Part shown: in pieces, positions 8,190 through 17,990 of the stretch | Layout of the letters: every line of letters begins with the position of its first letter | Numbering within the stretch: position 1 is the stretch's first letter | Assembly: GCA_021738625.1 (NCBI GenBank) | Contig: JAIPBS010000002.1 | Coordinates: 62,001-126,000, forward strand | Source of the DNA: Bacteroidales bacterium | Lineage (GTDB): Bacteria; Bacteroidota; Bacteroidia; Bacteroidales; JAIOZK01 | DNA: 64,000 nucleotides | Reading direction: 5' to 3' | The notes under the pieces: generated by a model | Database searches by the model: none | What the model saw: the letters and a program-made list of their open reading frames with translations, nothing else | What the model was told of the DNA's origin: nothing | Position numbers and translations under genes: made by a program

Positions 8190-9965
8190 ATGAAAAGATA
8201 TATACTTCCCTTTTTGTTTATGTTTTTGTCCGGGCAAGTGATCCTGGCACAGGAACAGCCCGAAATCACTGTGGAGGAATTGAAAGAACATGTCGAATTT
8301 TTGGCTTCGGATGAACTTAAAGGACGAAAAGCCGGTTCGGAAGAAGGTCTTAAAGCTGCCCGCTTTATCAGGGAAAAGTTCGAAGAGGCAGGATTGCAAT
8401 TGCTTGCTGATGAAGGCTTCCAATATTTCGACCTGGTGGTGGATGTGATCCCCGGCAACGACAATTTTATGATCATCGGAGATTCAACCTATAATTATAA
8501 AGAAGATTATTCGGTTTATGCTTTCAGCAAAAATGCCGAATTGGAAGCCCCTGTTGTTTTTGCAGGTTACGGGATGCAAATTGATAAAGATGATTTTAAG
8601 TGGAATGATTATGAAGGTGTAGATGCTGAAGGCAAATGGGTGATGGTTCTGAAAGGCGATCCCAAGCCTGAAGAAGAGGAAGATGAGTTCATCAATTACA
8701 GCAGCGACCGCGCCAAGGTGCTCGCAGCCCGCGATCATGGGGCTGCAGGGGTGATTCTTGTTTCAGGTCCTGCCTTCGATGAGGAAGACCGGCTGGTTTC
8801 TCTCCGCTTTGATAAAACAGGTTCTGAGGGCGGCATTCCGGTGGTGAATGCCAAACGCTATATTGGCGATTATGTGCTTGCTTCTGCAAACACAGACATA
8901 GCCACGCTCGAAAGCAAGATCAACGGGGAAATGAAATCTTTTTCTTTCGATCTGCCACTTAAGGCCACCATAAAAACAGACATTCAAAAAAAGGTGGTTC
9001 AGGACCAAAATGTAGTGGCTATGGTTGATGCAGGTTACAGCGATTGTTATATTGTACTGGGCGCCCATTACGATCATCTGGGCATGGGCGGTCCGGGTTC
9101 CGGTTCGAGGATGCCCGATACCTCAGCTGCTCACAATGGCGCCGATGACAATGCATCCGGGCTGAGCGGTATGATTGAGATCGCTGAAAAACTCAATGCA
9201 CACAAGGACCAGCTGGCTTGCAATGTGATCGTTGCTGCATTCGGTGCTGAAGAAATGGGACTGATCGGCTCGGCCTACCTGGTTTCCAATCCCATCGTTC
9301 CCCTGGAAAAGATGAAAGCCATGATCAACTTCGATATGATCGGCAGACTGGATGATGATCAAAAGAAACTTTCCATCTCGGGAACAGGAACAGCGGCTGA
9401 ATTTGAAGCCCTGCTGGATACCTATCAGCAATCGGGCGCATACAGCTTCAGTTATTCGCCCGAAGGCTTCGGTCCTTCCGACCATGCTGCCTTTTATGCC
9501 GCGGATATTCCTGTTTTGTTTATCACGACCGGCGCACACAAGGATTATCACACCCCTTTTGATGATGTTGAATACCTGAATTTTAAGGGGATGAAAGAAG
9601 TTGCCGAATTTGCTTATGCATTAACACTCGACCTGGCGACGGCCGACAGGCAATTAAGCTTTGAAGAGGCAGGACCGAAGCGCAGGGTGGGTTATCGCAA
9701 CAAGCTTAAGGTTACACTGGGCATTATGCCCGATTTTACTTCTTCTGAGCAAAACGGACTGGGTGTCGGAGGCGTAACGCCGGGCAGACCCGCCGATAAA
9801 GCGGGAATGCAAAAGGGCGACCTGATCGTGGCCATTAACGGAAAAAGCATTAACAATATATATGATTATATGAACCGTTTGAAACAGTTGGAACCCGGAC
9901 AGATCATCACGGTAGATTTGTTGCGCGACGGGGAACCAAAGGTTTTGATCGTTCAGCTCGATTAG
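8190..9965 (+). CDS. M28 family zinc aminopeptidase with PA-like insert and C-terminal PDZ domain
   Basis: Exported metallopeptidase of about 591 residues. The chosen ATG at 8190 (MKRYILPFLFMFLSGQVILA) starts a signal peptide; an ATG at 8181 adds three residues. An N-terminal part contains a protease-associated-like insert. The M28 core follows, with the di-zinc ligands in 'GAHYDHLGMG', 'HNGADDNASG', 'FGAEEMGLIGS' (catalytic Glu then ligand Glu), 'NFDMIGRL' and 'GAHKDYHTPFDD'. The last 85 residues form a PDZ domain ('GGVTPGRPADKAGMQKGD'). It probably degrades peptides in the periplasm or outside. It is followed closely by gtrA, with no obvious functional link. Confidence 0.9.
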   Translation: MKRYILPFLFMFLSGQVILAQEQPEITVEELKEHVEFLASDELKGRKAGSEEGLKAARFIREKFEEAGLQLLADEGFQYFDLVVDVIPGNDNFMIIGDSTYNYKEDYSVYAFSKNAELEAPVVFAGYGMQIDKDDFKWNDYEGVDAEGKWVMVLKGDPKPEEEEDEFINYSSDRAKVLAARDHGAAGVILVSGPAFDEEDRLVSLRFDKTGSEGGIPVVNAKRYIGDYVLASANTDIATLESKINGEMKSFSFDLPLKATIKTDIQKKVVQDQNVVAMVDAGYSDCYIVLGAHYDHLGMGGPGSGSRMPDTSAAHNGADDNASGLSGMIEIAEKLNAHKDQLACNVIVAAFGAEEMGLIGSAYLVSNPIVPLEKMKAMINFDMIGRLDDDQKKLSISGTGTAAEFEALLDTYQQSGAYSFSYSPEGFGPSDHAAFYAADIPVLFITTGAHKDYHTPFDDVEYLNFKGMKEVAEFAYALTLDLATADRQLSFEEAGPKRRVGYRNKLKVTLGIMPDFTSSEQNGLGVGGVTPGRPADKAGMQKGDLIVAINGKSINNIYDYMNRLKQLEPGQIITVDLLRDGEPKVLIVQLD

Positions 9966-9983
9966 ATCGCATAAATAATACGG

Positions 9984-10379
9984 ATGGCGGAATTCTGGAC
10001 AAAGGCTTTTCTGATCAAGTTCCTGAAATTTGGGTTGGTCGGATTTTCAGGATTGTTTGTTGACTACGGCTTTACCTTCCTGTTTAAGGAAATCCTGAAG
10101 GTACAGAAGTTTGTGGCCAATTCAATCGGTTTTACCCTGGCCGCCACTTCAAATTATTTCCTTAACCGGGTATGGACTTTCCAAAGCACCAATCCGGATA
10201 TTGCCGTCGAATATACCGAGTTTCTTGTCATCTCCCTGATCGGCCTGGTGATAAACAATCTGATTTTGTGGTTGATGCTGCGTACGTTTAAATGGAATTT
10301 CTACCTATGCAAATTATTCGCGATCGGTGTGGTTACCATATGGAACTTTCTGGCAAATGCGCTATTCACCTTTGCCTGA
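9984..10379 (+). CDS. GtrA family membrane protein
   Basis: Small integral membrane protein of 131 residues with four predicted transmembrane helices and the GtrA signature 'FLKFGLVGFSGLFVDYGFT' at the N-terminus and 'NYFLNRVWTF' in the middle. GtrA proteins are thought to flip or assist polyprenyl-linked sugars for glycosylation of surface polymers. The gene is 18 bases after the peptidase and ends only 3 bases before the convergent ChaN gene, with no terminator visible between them. The substrate is unknown. Confidence 0.85.
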   Translation: MAEFWTKAFLIKFLKFGLVGFSGLFVDYGFTFLFKEILKVQKFVANSIGFTLAATSNYFLNRVWTFQSTNPDIAVEYTEFLVISLIGLVINNLILWLMLRTFKWNFYLCKLFAIGVVTIWNFLANALFTFA

Positions 10380-10382
10380 GCC

Positions 10383-11252
10383 TCAATAGGTTTTTGTCAT
10401 ATCCTCTGGGATCACCAGGATATAATCGGCAGTTTCTTCGTATTCCTCCTTCAACTTATCGAGCTCTTTTTGTTCCTCCGATGAAATGGTGAGGATGTTG
10501 AGTTGAGGATGGGCCTCTTTCAGGTACCAAACAATGCCTTCAAAGTTTTTGCTGTGATAAGCCCCGTTAAAATGAATGAACAGCTTGCCTTTTTCAAAAT
10601 GCTCAAGAATGAAGTGGGCCATGGTGGCATCCTTGATGGCCTGGGCTTTGGGAAGATTGGTGTTCACATGACCGCCCATACCTCCCATCATTTCAAGCAT
10701 GGCTTTATATCCCGGCAGGGTGCTGTCATAAACAACCGGCAGGGGAGCGATGTAGGACTTTGCCTGAAGGCTTAAATCCTCAAGGCCTTTAAAGCCGTTT
10801 TTATGCACCACGGAAGCATAGCGCCTCGGGATATTGGTGGCAATAAAATCAAGTTGGTTTTCGTGGGCAAATTCCAGCAAGGGTTTGTAATCGGTTTTGT
10901 AATTCGGCCAAAGCCTGGCTTCTTTCTCAAAACTTTTTTCAGTGATCAGGCCGTTGAGGTATTCATCAATCAGCAATTGGTTATCGGATTCGAACATTTC
11001 GGCCCCCATAATCAAATCGGTACCCTTTTCTTCGAATAAAGATTTACTGATCTCAAGCTGCATCCAGTGGCCTATGGGATTGTTATGCAATTCCCCGAAA
11101 AATACAATATCGGCCTTGCGGGCGTCCCGGATAAGCTGCTTGTATTTGGCTTTTTTGCCGTTTGCCTTAAAAAGTTGGTAAGCTTGTTTATTTGGTGAAA
11201 ATGCAAAGGTTGAAAAAATTAAGATTGAAAAAAGTATTGTTTTGATCTTCAT
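10383..11252 (-). CDS. ChaN family protein (haem/iron-related, exported)
   Basis: 289-residue protein of the ChaN/DUF399 family. An N-terminal signal peptide (MKIKTILFSILIFSTFAFS) is present, but no lipobox Cys is visible, so it may be periplasmic rather than a lipoprotein. Family motifs: 'ADIVFFGELHNNPIGH' with the conserved Glu/His, 'LIMGAEMFESDNQ', and 'HFNGAYHSKNFEGIVWYL' near the end. Campylobacter ChaN binds cofacial haems, so a haem or iron role is inferred only. It is last in a likely operon with a thioesterase (10 bases away) and cytidine deaminase. Confidence 0.8.
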   Translation of the reverse strand: MKIKTILFSILIFSTFAFSPNKQAYQLFKANGKKAKYKQLIRDARKADIVFFGELHNNPIGHWMQLEISKSLFEEKGTDLIMGAEMFESDNQLLIDEYLNGLITEKSFEKEARLWPNYKTDYKPLLEFAHENQLDFIATNIPRRYASVVHKNGFKGLEDLSLQAKSYIAPLPVVYDSTLPGYKAMLEMMGGMGGHVNTNLPKAQAIKDATMAHFILEHFEKGKLFIHFNGAYHSKNFEGIVWYLKEAHPQLNILTISSEEQKELDKLKEEYEETADYILVIPEDMTKTY

Positions 11253-11262
11253 GGGATTCAGT

Positions 11263-11655
11263 TTATAGATTTCTGTATTTTTCTCTTACTTGCTTATCGA
11301 TGGGAATGGCTACGCCCTCTTCATCAATTCTTACAAAAGTCATTCGTGTGGAACATACCATGTCTTCCTCCTTTTTATCAAAATCGAAGCGCCGGGCTTC
11401 CATGTAGAGAGAAATGGATGTTGTTCCGATACGATCCACTTTGCCGTATATTCTCAAATGTTCATTCACTTTCACAGCCTTTTTAAAAACCACTTCGTCT
11501 ATCTTCAATGTGATCATGTTTGGCGTGCAACAAACCGTGCTTGCCATGGTCCCTCCGGCCTCATCCAACCAGCTGAGCATGATCCCTCCGAAGAGGTTGT
11601 TGTATATGCCGATGTCGCCGGCCTTACAGATCTTGGTTGCAATTTGTTTCATCAT
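11263..11655 (-). CDS. Hotdog-fold acyl-CoA thioesterase (YciA/BACH-like)
   Basis: Cytoplasmic hotdog enzyme of 130 residues, predicted to hydrolyse acyl-CoA thioesters. Typical features are 'GDIGIYNNLFGGIMLSWLDEAGG', in which the N-x-x-G-G-x-x-L-x-x-x-D active-site helix is clear, and the central strand 'VFKKAVKVNEHLRIYGKV'. Its start overlaps the stop of the deaminase gene by four bases, so they are coupled. Acyl-chain specificity cannot be told. Confidence 0.85.
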   Translation of the reverse strand: MMKQIATKICKAGDIGIYNNLFGGIMLSWLDEAGGTMASTVCCTPNMITLKIDEVVFKKAVKVNEHLRIYGKVDRIGTTSISLYMEARRFDFDKKEEDMVCSTRMTFVRIDEEGVAIPIDKQVREKYRNL

Positions 11656-12152
11656 AATTCCTGGTTTTTCTTTAGTTGGTCAGCCTTGAACATAAAGGGT
11701 AGGATGTCTTCAACACTTTCAAAAACCATGATCCTTCCCTTACCCGCAGCCAAAATGATCTCAATGTTGCGTCCTTGTTTGAGTTGATATTCAGCCATCA
11801 CCTGCCGGCACGCACCACATGGGGTAAGCAATTGTTCCATGGATGTTTTAGCGCTTTGTGAATTAACGGCTATGCGCAAGATTAGCTGTCCGGGATGTTG
11901 CGCCGAAGCATAAAACATTGCGATCCTTTCAGCGCAGAGGCCGGATGGATAAGCTATGTTTTCCTGGTTGTTTGCATTGATGATTTGCCCGTCGTCCAGC
12001 TCCAGGGCAGCGCCAACCTGGAATTCGGAATAGGGGGCATAGGCATTTTCTGCTGCCGCTTCGGCCTGCCCGAGCAATTCGGCCTGTTCGGAAGGCAGTT
12101 CCGAAATCTGCCCGTAAATTTTATAACAGATGCTAAAGGAATTCTCTTGCAT
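11652..12152 (-). CDS. cdd: Cytidine deaminase
   Basis: Deaminates cytidine and deoxycytidine to uridine in pyrimidine salvage. 166 residues. The zinc site is complete: 'GLCAERIAMFYA' (Cys ligand and catalytic Glu) and 'TPCGACRQVMAEY' (C-x-x-C ligands). 'AYAPYSEFQVGAALELDDG' is the usual substrate-binding segment. The length fits the short homotetrameric class with a small N-terminal extension. It is first in the run with the thioesterase and ChaN genes. Confidence 0.92.
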   Translation of the reverse strand: MQENSFSICYKIYGQISELPSEQAELLGQAEAAAENAYAPYSEFQVGAALELDDGQIINANNQENIAYPSGLCAERIAMFYASAQHPGQLILRIAVNSQSAKTSMEQLLTPCGACRQVMAEYQLKQGRNIEIILAAGKGRIMVFESVEDILPFMFKADQLKKNQEL

Positions 12153-12193
12153 GTTGTTGTTGTATTGTTCAGGGCTAATTTACGAAAACAAAA

Positions 12194-13867
12194 TTACATG
12201 CCTTTTTTTTCATCGGTTTGCTCTTTGCGTCCGAAGAGCAAGAAAGCATTGAAAAAGGCGAATAGCGTAACCCCCGCCTGGGTTTCAATGGTGTCTTCGG
12301 TAAGCATGGACAATAAAATGGTTATGAAGAAAACAAAATAAAAGTATTCGGTCAGTTTCTTTTCTTGGAATGGTGGATAAAACAGGGTGAATAAAAACCA
12401 TAGAAAGCCAACAAAACCCAGTGCAACCCAAATCGACAGGTACTGGTTATGCGATCGATATCTGTTGCTTTCTTTCAGTGGAGAATCGGTGCGCTTGTAA
12501 TAATGGTCGAAAGCGATGTTTACATCACCCGTTCCAACGCCAAACCAGAAATGCTGTTTGATCAGGTTAACCGATGCCTTCCAGTATTCGATACGTTGCA
12601 GAATGGAGCTTCCGTTGGGGTCATGGGCATATTTAAAATTATGATAACCAATCATGATCTTCGAAATGCGGGTGCGCAGGCTCGGATTTTTCAGGTAATT
12701 CACGTTGGCGATGCCGCGCTCAATCGCCTTCACTTCTTCCTCTGTGAGTTTGCTGACCCCCCGGGCATCCTTGCGGTATCCTTTGGAAGTCAAGAACCTG
12801 ATCAGGGTAAATTTGATATCCTGTCCCATTTTGTCTTTTCCTTCAAATTTGAATTCGCTTTTTTGGTTCCAGGCTTTGCCAAGTTCATCGTAAGCGACAT
12901 ACAACCCCACGTAACGGCCATCTTCAATGCCAAGGGAAGTGGTATCATGCCAGTATTTGCTTCCCAGGGCAGTGTATTGATCCAGCTGTTCAAAGTTCAC
13001 AGGCTCCACCTGGTTGAACTCCCTTACTATGTCATAAACATAAAGAATGAGAACCAGCGGAACAATGATAACAAATGCAGTCAAACCAAATCGCAGATAG
13101 GGGTTTTTTTGCCTGATGATCTGGTATATCAGGAGCAAAACCGATATGGTCAGCAGGGTGATCAAACCGATACCTGATTCAAGGACCACCAGAAAACTGA
13201 TCAGCCAAACTGCTCCCACTGCAAATATCAGTTTAGCCCATACCCTAAAGTAATTTTTCAGGAAAATGAAATAGATCAGTGAAAAAACGGCAATACATAA
13301 GTTGAGGCTGAAACGAATATGGGATATGTTGAATATGATCTCGCGTATGTCGTTAAATTCGCCTCCCAGCAGTCGCCAGCTGCTGATAAGCGTCCCCACG
13401 AAAACAGCCCCTGCATGCGCCAGCATGATGATATAAAAACGCTGCCGGCTGATCTTTTCCATGCTAACGAGAATGATTGGCAGGGCCAACAGGGGAAGTT
13501 TGGTGCGCAGGTCTTTCATGGCATAGGCAAAGTCGGTGGTGCCGACCAGCCCGATCACATGGATGAAAAACAGGGAAACCAGTACCATGGCGGCCTTGTT
13601 TCTGAAAAATATCCTGAATTTTCCTACAAAGTTTCGGACGGTCAATCCTCCCATATAAGCCAGGAACCTCCCGACCCCCCTGAAAAGGTTGTTATCGCCC
13701 AGCAACTCGAATGAATGTTTGAAGGAGAATCCGGCCCAAATCCACAGGCCCAGCAATGTAAATTGCATTACACTCATGGCGTAGCGCCAAAGCGGAATGC
13801 TGGCGATCATTATGATCAATGCAACAAAGTACGCATCCCTGTGAAACTGCCTGCTGTATATATACAT
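12194..13867 (-). CDS. O-antigen ligase/polymerase-like membrane protein
   Basis: 557-residue polytopic membrane protein with at least ten hydrophobic segments and a large periplasmic loop (about residues 280-400). It contains the Wzy_C/WaaL signature 'FWFGVGTGDVNIAFDHYYK' followed by 'NRYRSHNQYLSIWVALGFVG', with the conserved His-Asn. Such proteins ligate or polymerise undecaprenyl-linked glycans on the periplasmic face. The gene stands alone between cdd and the S41 protease, so whether it acts on O-antigen, exopolysaccharide or another glycan is open. Confidence 0.8.
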   Translation of the reverse strand: MYIYSRQFHRDAYFVALIIMIASIPLWRYAMSVMQFTLLGLWIWAGFSFKHSFELLGDNNLFRGVGRFLAYMGGLTVRNFVGKFRIFFRNKAAMVLVSLFFIHVIGLVGTTDFAYAMKDLRTKLPLLALPIILVSMEKISRQRFYIIMLAHAGAVFVGTLISSWRLLGGEFNDIREIIFNISHIRFSLNLCIAVFSLIYFIFLKNYFRVWAKLIFAVGAVWLISFLVVLESGIGLITLLTISVLLLIYQIIRQKNPYLRFGLTAFVIIVPLVLILYVYDIVREFNQVEPVNFEQLDQYTALGSKYWHDTTSLGIEDGRYVGLYVAYDELGKAWNQKSEFKFEGKDKMGQDIKFTLIRFLTSKGYRKDARGVSKLTEEEVKAIERGIANVNYLKNPSLRTRISKIMIGYHNFKYAHDPNGSSILQRIEYWKASVNLIKQHFWFGVGTGDVNIAFDHYYKRTDSPLKESNRYRSHNQYLSIWVALGFVGFLWFLFTLFYPPFQEKKLTEYFYFVFFITILLSMLTEDTIETQAGVTLFAFFNAFLLFGRKEQTDEKKGM

Positions 13868-13919
13868 ATAGCCCTTTTTCAGGATGTAAATTTAGGGGAT
13901 TTCGTTGAATCCGCCTGTA

Positions 13920-15581
13920 TTAATTTGCATCGGCAATATCTGTTTTCAGCACATTATGATAAGCCGGTTGGTCGGCAAGCAATTCGATGGCTTTTTCAAC
14001 TTCGGGATCTTCCTCAAGCGATGCTTTGATTTTGCCTTCCTGGAAATAATACCGGGTAACGATTTCTACCTCGAGCAGCAGTTTGATCTCGTCGCTGAAT
14101 TCCTGTAAATCGTTATTCTTGTCTTCTATCAGTTTGTTTTCCATTTCCGAGAGTTCATCCTGAATCGATTCGAAATACTTTTCCTTTTCAGCGTTTTCCC
14201 TCAACTGTTTCAGGGCTTTTTCAGTTTCCGTTGTGTAATCATAATCTTTGTCTGAAATGAAAGCGATAAAGTCATTGTATATCTCATCGGTTATTTCAAA
14301 TACCTCTGGTGGGGCAATGCTTTTATGTTCCGACTGAAACTTTGTGGCAAAGTCAAAAATGAGATAATTGATATAGAGGCTTTTTGTGATATTGGCAATT
14401 TTATCCGGATGGGTTTTGATATCGGGTTCGATGCCGCCTCCGTCATATACAGTTCTTCCGCTTTTTGTTTCAAATTGGTGGATCAGGCTGTCGGGTATGC
14501 GATGGCTTTCGCCATTGTCATCTTTATGGAAATAATCGACGGATTGAATGCATCTTCCGCTGGGGATGTAATATTTAGCAATGGTGATCTTTGCTTTTGA
14601 ATTATAACTGAGTGGGATAACGTTCTGAACCAATCCTTTGCCGAAAGTTTTGCCGCCGATCACGACAGCGCGATCCAGGTCCTGCATAGAGCCTGCAAGG
14701 ATTTCGGAGGCCGATGCGCTTCTGTTGTTTACGATAATGGCGAGCGGCAAATCGGGTGCAATGGGTGCGAACTGGGTTTTATACGAGCGGCTCTTGTCTG
14801 GCAGTCGGCCCTTGGTGCTTACGATTTGCTCACCTTTTTCAACGAATAAATTGGCGATGTTCACCGATTCACGCAGCAATCCGCCGCCATTTCCCCGCAG
14901 GTCGATGATCAGGCCGTTTAATTCATTTTCTTCCTGAAGTTTCACAAGATTTTTTTTTACCTCTTTCCAGGCGTCTTTGGTAAAACCGTTCAGCTTAATA
15001 TAACCGATGTTGTTTTTAAGCATGCCTGAGTAAGGAATGTTATCAACCTTTACGTTTTCACGAACCACTTCCACGGTCAACGGTTCTTCAGTCATCTCAC
15101 GCTCAACCGTTATGCTGAGGGTGGAGCCGGGCTGTCCTTTCAGGATATTGCTCACGGCTTCGGTTGATTTGCCTTTGATTGATTGGCCATCGATTTCCAG
15201 AATTTTGTCGCCGGCCAGCAAGCCGTATTTATGTGCGGGGAACCCTTCATATAATTCAGATATCACCACATGGTCATCTTTTTTGTGGATGATGGCGCCG
15301 ATACCGCCGTATTGCCCGGTGGTCATGAACTTGTAGTCTTCCACTTCGGCTTCCGGGATATATGTAGTATAGGGGTCGAGGGATTCGAGCATGGCGTCGA
15401 TGGCTTCTTCCATCAGCTCACCCGACTGAATTTCATCAACATAGTTTTTATGAAGTTCCCTGTAAAGGGTGGTGAAGATATCAATGTTTTTGGCAATTTC
15501 GAAATTGTTGTCCTGGGCCTGGTTGCCGAATGGCAATACAAGAAATCCAAGTAAACCGATAACTAAAATGATCTTTTTCAT
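13920..15581 (-). CDS. S41 family C-terminal processing peptidase (Ctp/Tsp-like)
   Basis: Exported serine protease of 553 residues. The signal peptide is '[19 protein letters not shown]'. A PDZ domain follows (about residues 80-170; '[19 protein letters not shown]', '[17 protein letters not shown]'). The tail-specific protease domain has the catalytic Ser in '[17 protein letters not shown]' and the Lys in '[12 protein letters not shown]'. A C-terminal helical region runs from residue 400 to 553. It probably trims C-termini of periplasmic proteins. Its start overlaps the stop of yidD by four bases. Confidence 0.9.
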   Translation of the reverse strand: MKKIILVIGLLGFLVLPFGNQAQDNNFEIAKNIDIFTTLYRELHKNYVDEIQSGELMEEAIDAMLESLDPYTTYIPEAEVEDYKFMTTGQYGGIGAIIHKKDDHVVISELYEGFPAHKYGLLAGDKILEIDGQSIKGKSTEAVSNILKGQPGSTLSITVEREMTEEPLTVEVVRENVKVDNIPYSGMLKNNIGYIKLNGFTKDAWKEVKKNLVKLQEENELNGLIIDLRGNGGGLLRESVNIANLFVEKGEQIVSTKGRLPDKSRSYKTQFAPIAPDLPLAIIVNNRSASASEILAGSMQDLDRAVVIGGKTFGKGLVQNVIPLSYNSKAKITIAKYYIPSGRCIQSVDYFHKDDNGESHRIPDSLIHQFETKSGRTVYDGGGIEPDIKTHPDKIANITKSLYINYLIFDFATKFQSEHKSIAPPEVFEITDEIYNDFIAFISDKDYDYTTETEKALKQLRENAEKEKYFESIQDELSEMENKLIEDKNNDLQEFSDEIKLLLEVEIVTRYYFQEGKIKASLEEDPEVEKAIELLADQPAYHNVLKTDIADAN

Positions 15582-15817
15582 ATATCGCTGTTTTGTTCAG
15601 GTACAGGGTCGTAACCGCTTCCTCCCCAAGGATGGCAGGAAGAAAATCGCCTGATCGCCAGCCAACCTCCTTTGAAGGGGCCATGTTTTCTGATGGCCTC
15701 AACACCGTAATGCGAACAAGTTGGTGTGTATCTGCATGAAGGAGGGAAGAATGGTGAAATAGCTCCCTGATAAAACCTTATTATTAAAATAAAAAACTTA
15801 CCCAATAGTCTTTTCAT
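15578..15817 (-). CDS. yidD: Membrane protein insertion efficiency factor YidD
   Basis: Small amphipathic membrane-associated protein of 79 residues that aids YidC-mediated insertion. The family pattern is complete: '[20 protein letters not shown]', '[19 protein letters not shown]' and '[13 protein letters not shown]'. It overlaps the end of rnpA by 20 bases and the start of the S41 protease gene by four. The rnpA-yidD pairing is conserved in most bacteria. Confidence 0.95.
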   Translation of the reverse strand: MKRLLGKFFILIIRFYQGAISPFFPPSCRYTPTCSHYGVEAIRKHGPFKGGWLAIRRFSSCHPWGGSGYDPVPEQNSDI

Positions 15818-16187
15818 GTTCTTCTGTTAAACGTTCGAAAACTTCAATTATTTTTTGCTCAATGATAGCGTACTTGCTTGTTTCCTTGCCGACATAAATC
15901 AGGCCAAGTGCTACTTTTTTTTGTTTTGAGCGTAAATATTCGTGATAGGGCAATTTGTTTTTTCTATATGCTTCGCGAATCAATCGTTTGATCTTGTTTC
16001 GGTCAACGGCCAGTCGTTTGTTTTTCCTTGAAATTCCAATCAAAACCTGAACGGGAGAATCGCCTTTGAATTCAGCTTCCATCCAGAGAACTTTAAAAGG
16101 GTAGATGAAAAAGGAGTTGCCTCTGCTGAAAAGTTTGTCGATCAGCTTTTTGCTTCTGAGACGCTCAGGTTTTTTAAAAGTTTGCAT
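15798..16187 (-). CDS. rnpA: Ribonuclease P protein component
   Basis: Protein subunit of RNase P, which matures tRNA 5' ends together with the catalytic RNA. 129 residues. '[20 protein letters not shown]' is the N-terminal helix, and '[17 protein letters not shown]' is the conserved RNA-binding motif (usually RNR; here RNK). It sits between hemD and yidD. The rpmH gene usual upstream of rnpA in other phyla is absent here. Confidence 0.93.
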   Translation of the reverse strand: MQTFKKPERLRSKKLIDKLFSRGNSFFIYPFKVLWMEAEFKGDSPVQVLIGISRKNKRLAVDRNKIKRLIREAYRKNKLPYHEYLRSKQKKVALGLIYVGKETSKYAIIEQKIIEVFERLTEEHEKTIG

Positions 16188-16222
16188 TTGATATGCAAGA
16201 TGATAATTCTAAAAACAGAATT

Positions 16223-16996
16223 CTATTTTTTTTTGGATTCCTTCTGAATGTATTCATCAATGGCCATGGTCATCGATGGAGCTGTTTTTGTCGGGGCTTT
16301 AATGTTAAGCTGAAGCCCTGAATCTTTTACCGCTTTCGAGGTTGTAGGCCCAAAAGCAGCAATCAGTGTGTCTCCCTGTTTGTATTTGGGGAAATTTTTA
16401 AACAAGGAGGTAATCCCCGAAGGGCTGAAAAATATCAGCATATCATAGCTATTGATCCTTACCTTGGAAAGATTGGCCGCCACGGTTTTATACATAATAG
16501 CTTTGGAATAAACGATCTTGTTTTCTTCGAGCAGTTTTGAAAGACTGGCTTTATGAATGTCAGAGCAAGGCAGCAGATATTTTTCATCTTTGTGTTTTTT
16601 GATGATATCCACCAGTTGAGCGAAATTTTGTTTGCCGTAAAAAATTTTTCTTTTTCTGTATTGCACATATTTCTGAAGATAGAATGCAGTGGCTTCGCTG
16701 ATACAGAAATATTTCATCGCATCCGGTATTTCAAGCCTGAGTTCTTTGGCCATTCTGAAAAAATGATCAACGGCATTCCGGCTGGTGAAAATCACAGCTG
16801 TATGATCAAGCATGTTTACCTTTTGCTGTCTGAATTCCTTGGATGGAACTTCTTCGATCTTGATGAACTTGTGAAAGTCGATATCGAGATTGTATTTTTT
16901 AGCCAGATCACTGTAAGGTGATTTGGCAAAATCAGCAGGCTGAGGTTGTGATACCAGTATGTTTTTGATGTTAAGCTTTCTTGCCTTCCTTTCCAC
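16223..16996 (-). CDS. hemD: Uroporphyrinogen-III synthase
   Basis: Cyclises hydroxymethylbilane to uroporphyrinogen III in haem and corrin synthesis. 257 residues with the two-lobed HemD layout: 'KNILVSQPQPADFAKSPYSD' at the start, 'LDHTAVIFTSRNAVDHFF' (the S-x-N-A-V motif), and 'YDMLIFFSPSGITSLFKNFP' (the SPSG motif) followed by 'IAAFGPTTSKAVKDSGL'. HemD sequences are poorly conserved, but all three motifs are in order. Its neighbours are DUF4271 (21 bases upstream) and rnpA (35 bases downstream), a recurrent Bacteroidota arrangement. Confidence 0.88.
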   Translation of the reverse strand: MERKARKLNIKNILVSQPQPADFAKSPYSDLAKKYNLDIDFHKFIKIEEVPSKEFRQQKVNMLDHTAVIFTSRNAVDHFFRMAKELRLEIPDAMKYFCISEATAFYLQKYVQYRKRKIFYGKQNFAQLVDIIKKHKDEKYLLPCSDIHKASLSKLLEENKIVYSKAIMYKTVAANLSKVRINSYDMLIFFSPSGITSLFKNFPKYKQGDTLIAAFGPTTSKAVKDSGLQLNIKAPTKTAPSMTMAIDEYIQKESKKK

Positions 16997-17017
16997 GTCG
17001 AATCGGGGTTTTTGATG

Positions 17018-17875
17018 TTAATTAACTAAACTAAATACAAACTTTGCGATCGTAATAACCGGTAACAATTCAAAGGTGCAAATGTACAAAAATAAATGAA
17101 ACCCGGAAAAGACTTTCTCTCTCATACCCACCGTAAAAGCCCTGAAAAGCCAGAACAAAAAAACCACGGAAAGCAGTATGAGGCCGAATGTGAAAAACAA
17201 GCCGGATGGCCGGTAGGAGATTATGATCACAACGGGCAAAAGCAAAATTCCATTTACAATAAAGAAAATTTGCATGTTGTAATTATAGTCCCTGCTGGTT
17301 TCCCTGGTGTTGAAAATGAAGCCTGAGATGTTGACAAGCAATGCTTTTAATAACCAAAGGCCGAGCAAAGTTGCAAAAATGATTACATACCTGAGGGCCC
17401 CACTTTCATAAGCTATGATGTTAAGCTCATAAAAGTTGAATATTTGAAGTACGAACAGGGATACTGAAATCAACGAGAGTGTGATCCCCGGAAGGAAATA
17501 ACTTTCTTTGAAGAGGCCGGCTTCCCTGCTCAGGATGTTGGCGTAGTTCAAAGCAAAAAATGCCTGGAACAGTTGACTGAGTCTTTTCCTGTAATGGAAT
17601 CTCATTACTGCAAGCAGCAGAAGACAAAACAGCAACAGGCCGGTAACCCAGTCGAGGTTTCCTTGTGGTTTTGGTTCAGGATTTTTCCTGCCGGGTATTT
17701 CTGATGATGTATTTCTTGTTTGTTCCGATCTTTGCGCGTAGTGAAAGGCGGTTCCCGGCCCGGAGATGGCAGTGCCCGGGCCTGTTAACTGCCCGGTGTC
17801 ATCCTGTATTTGCTGTTGATCCTTTCCGGCCATAACCGAAGGATTGAATTCGAATGTTGAAGCATAGATTGTCAT
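17018..17875 (-). CDS. DUF4271 domain membrane protein
   Basis: 285-residue membrane protein with a Bacteroidota-specific DUF4271 domain. The first 75 residues are low-complexity Gly/Pro/Gln-rich and probably extracytoplasmic or disordered. About six hydrophobic helices follow, with 'WVTGLLLFCLLLLAVMRFHY' at the start of the domain and 'FHLFLYICTFELLPVITIAK' near the end. No catalytic motif was recognised. It precedes hemD by 21 bases, and the conserved pairing with hemD suggests a coupled role that is not known. Confidence 0.75.
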   Translation of the reverse strand: MTIYASTFEFNPSVMAGKDQQQIQDDTGQLTGPGTAISGPGTAFHYAQRSEQTRNTSSEIPGRKNPEPKPQGNLDWVTGLLLFCLLLLAVMRFHYRKRLSQLFQAFFALNYANILSREAGLFKESYFLPGITLSLISVSLFVLQIFNFYELNIIAYESGALRYVIIFATLLGLWLLKALLVNISGFIFNTRETSRDYNYNMQIFFIVNGILLLPVVIIISYRPSGLFFTFGLILLSVVFLFWLFRAFTVGMREKVFSGFHLFLYICTFELLPVITIAKFVFSLVN

Positions 17876-17919
17876 GAGCGCAAACAGGATGTTTTTTCGC
17901 CTTCAAAATTACATAATTA

Positions 17920-17951
17920 TTGAGCCAATTGGAGGGAGTTCGTTATATTTG
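17920..17951 (+). promoter_or_regulatory. Bacteroidota promoter for adk
   Basis: TTG at 17920-17922, a 21-base spacer and TATATTTG at 17944-17951, 39 bases before the adk ATG. The spacing is one or two bases longer than typical. Confidence 0.55.
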
Positions 17952-17990
17952 TAAGGAACTATAAATTGTTTAACAAAAATCAAAACCGGC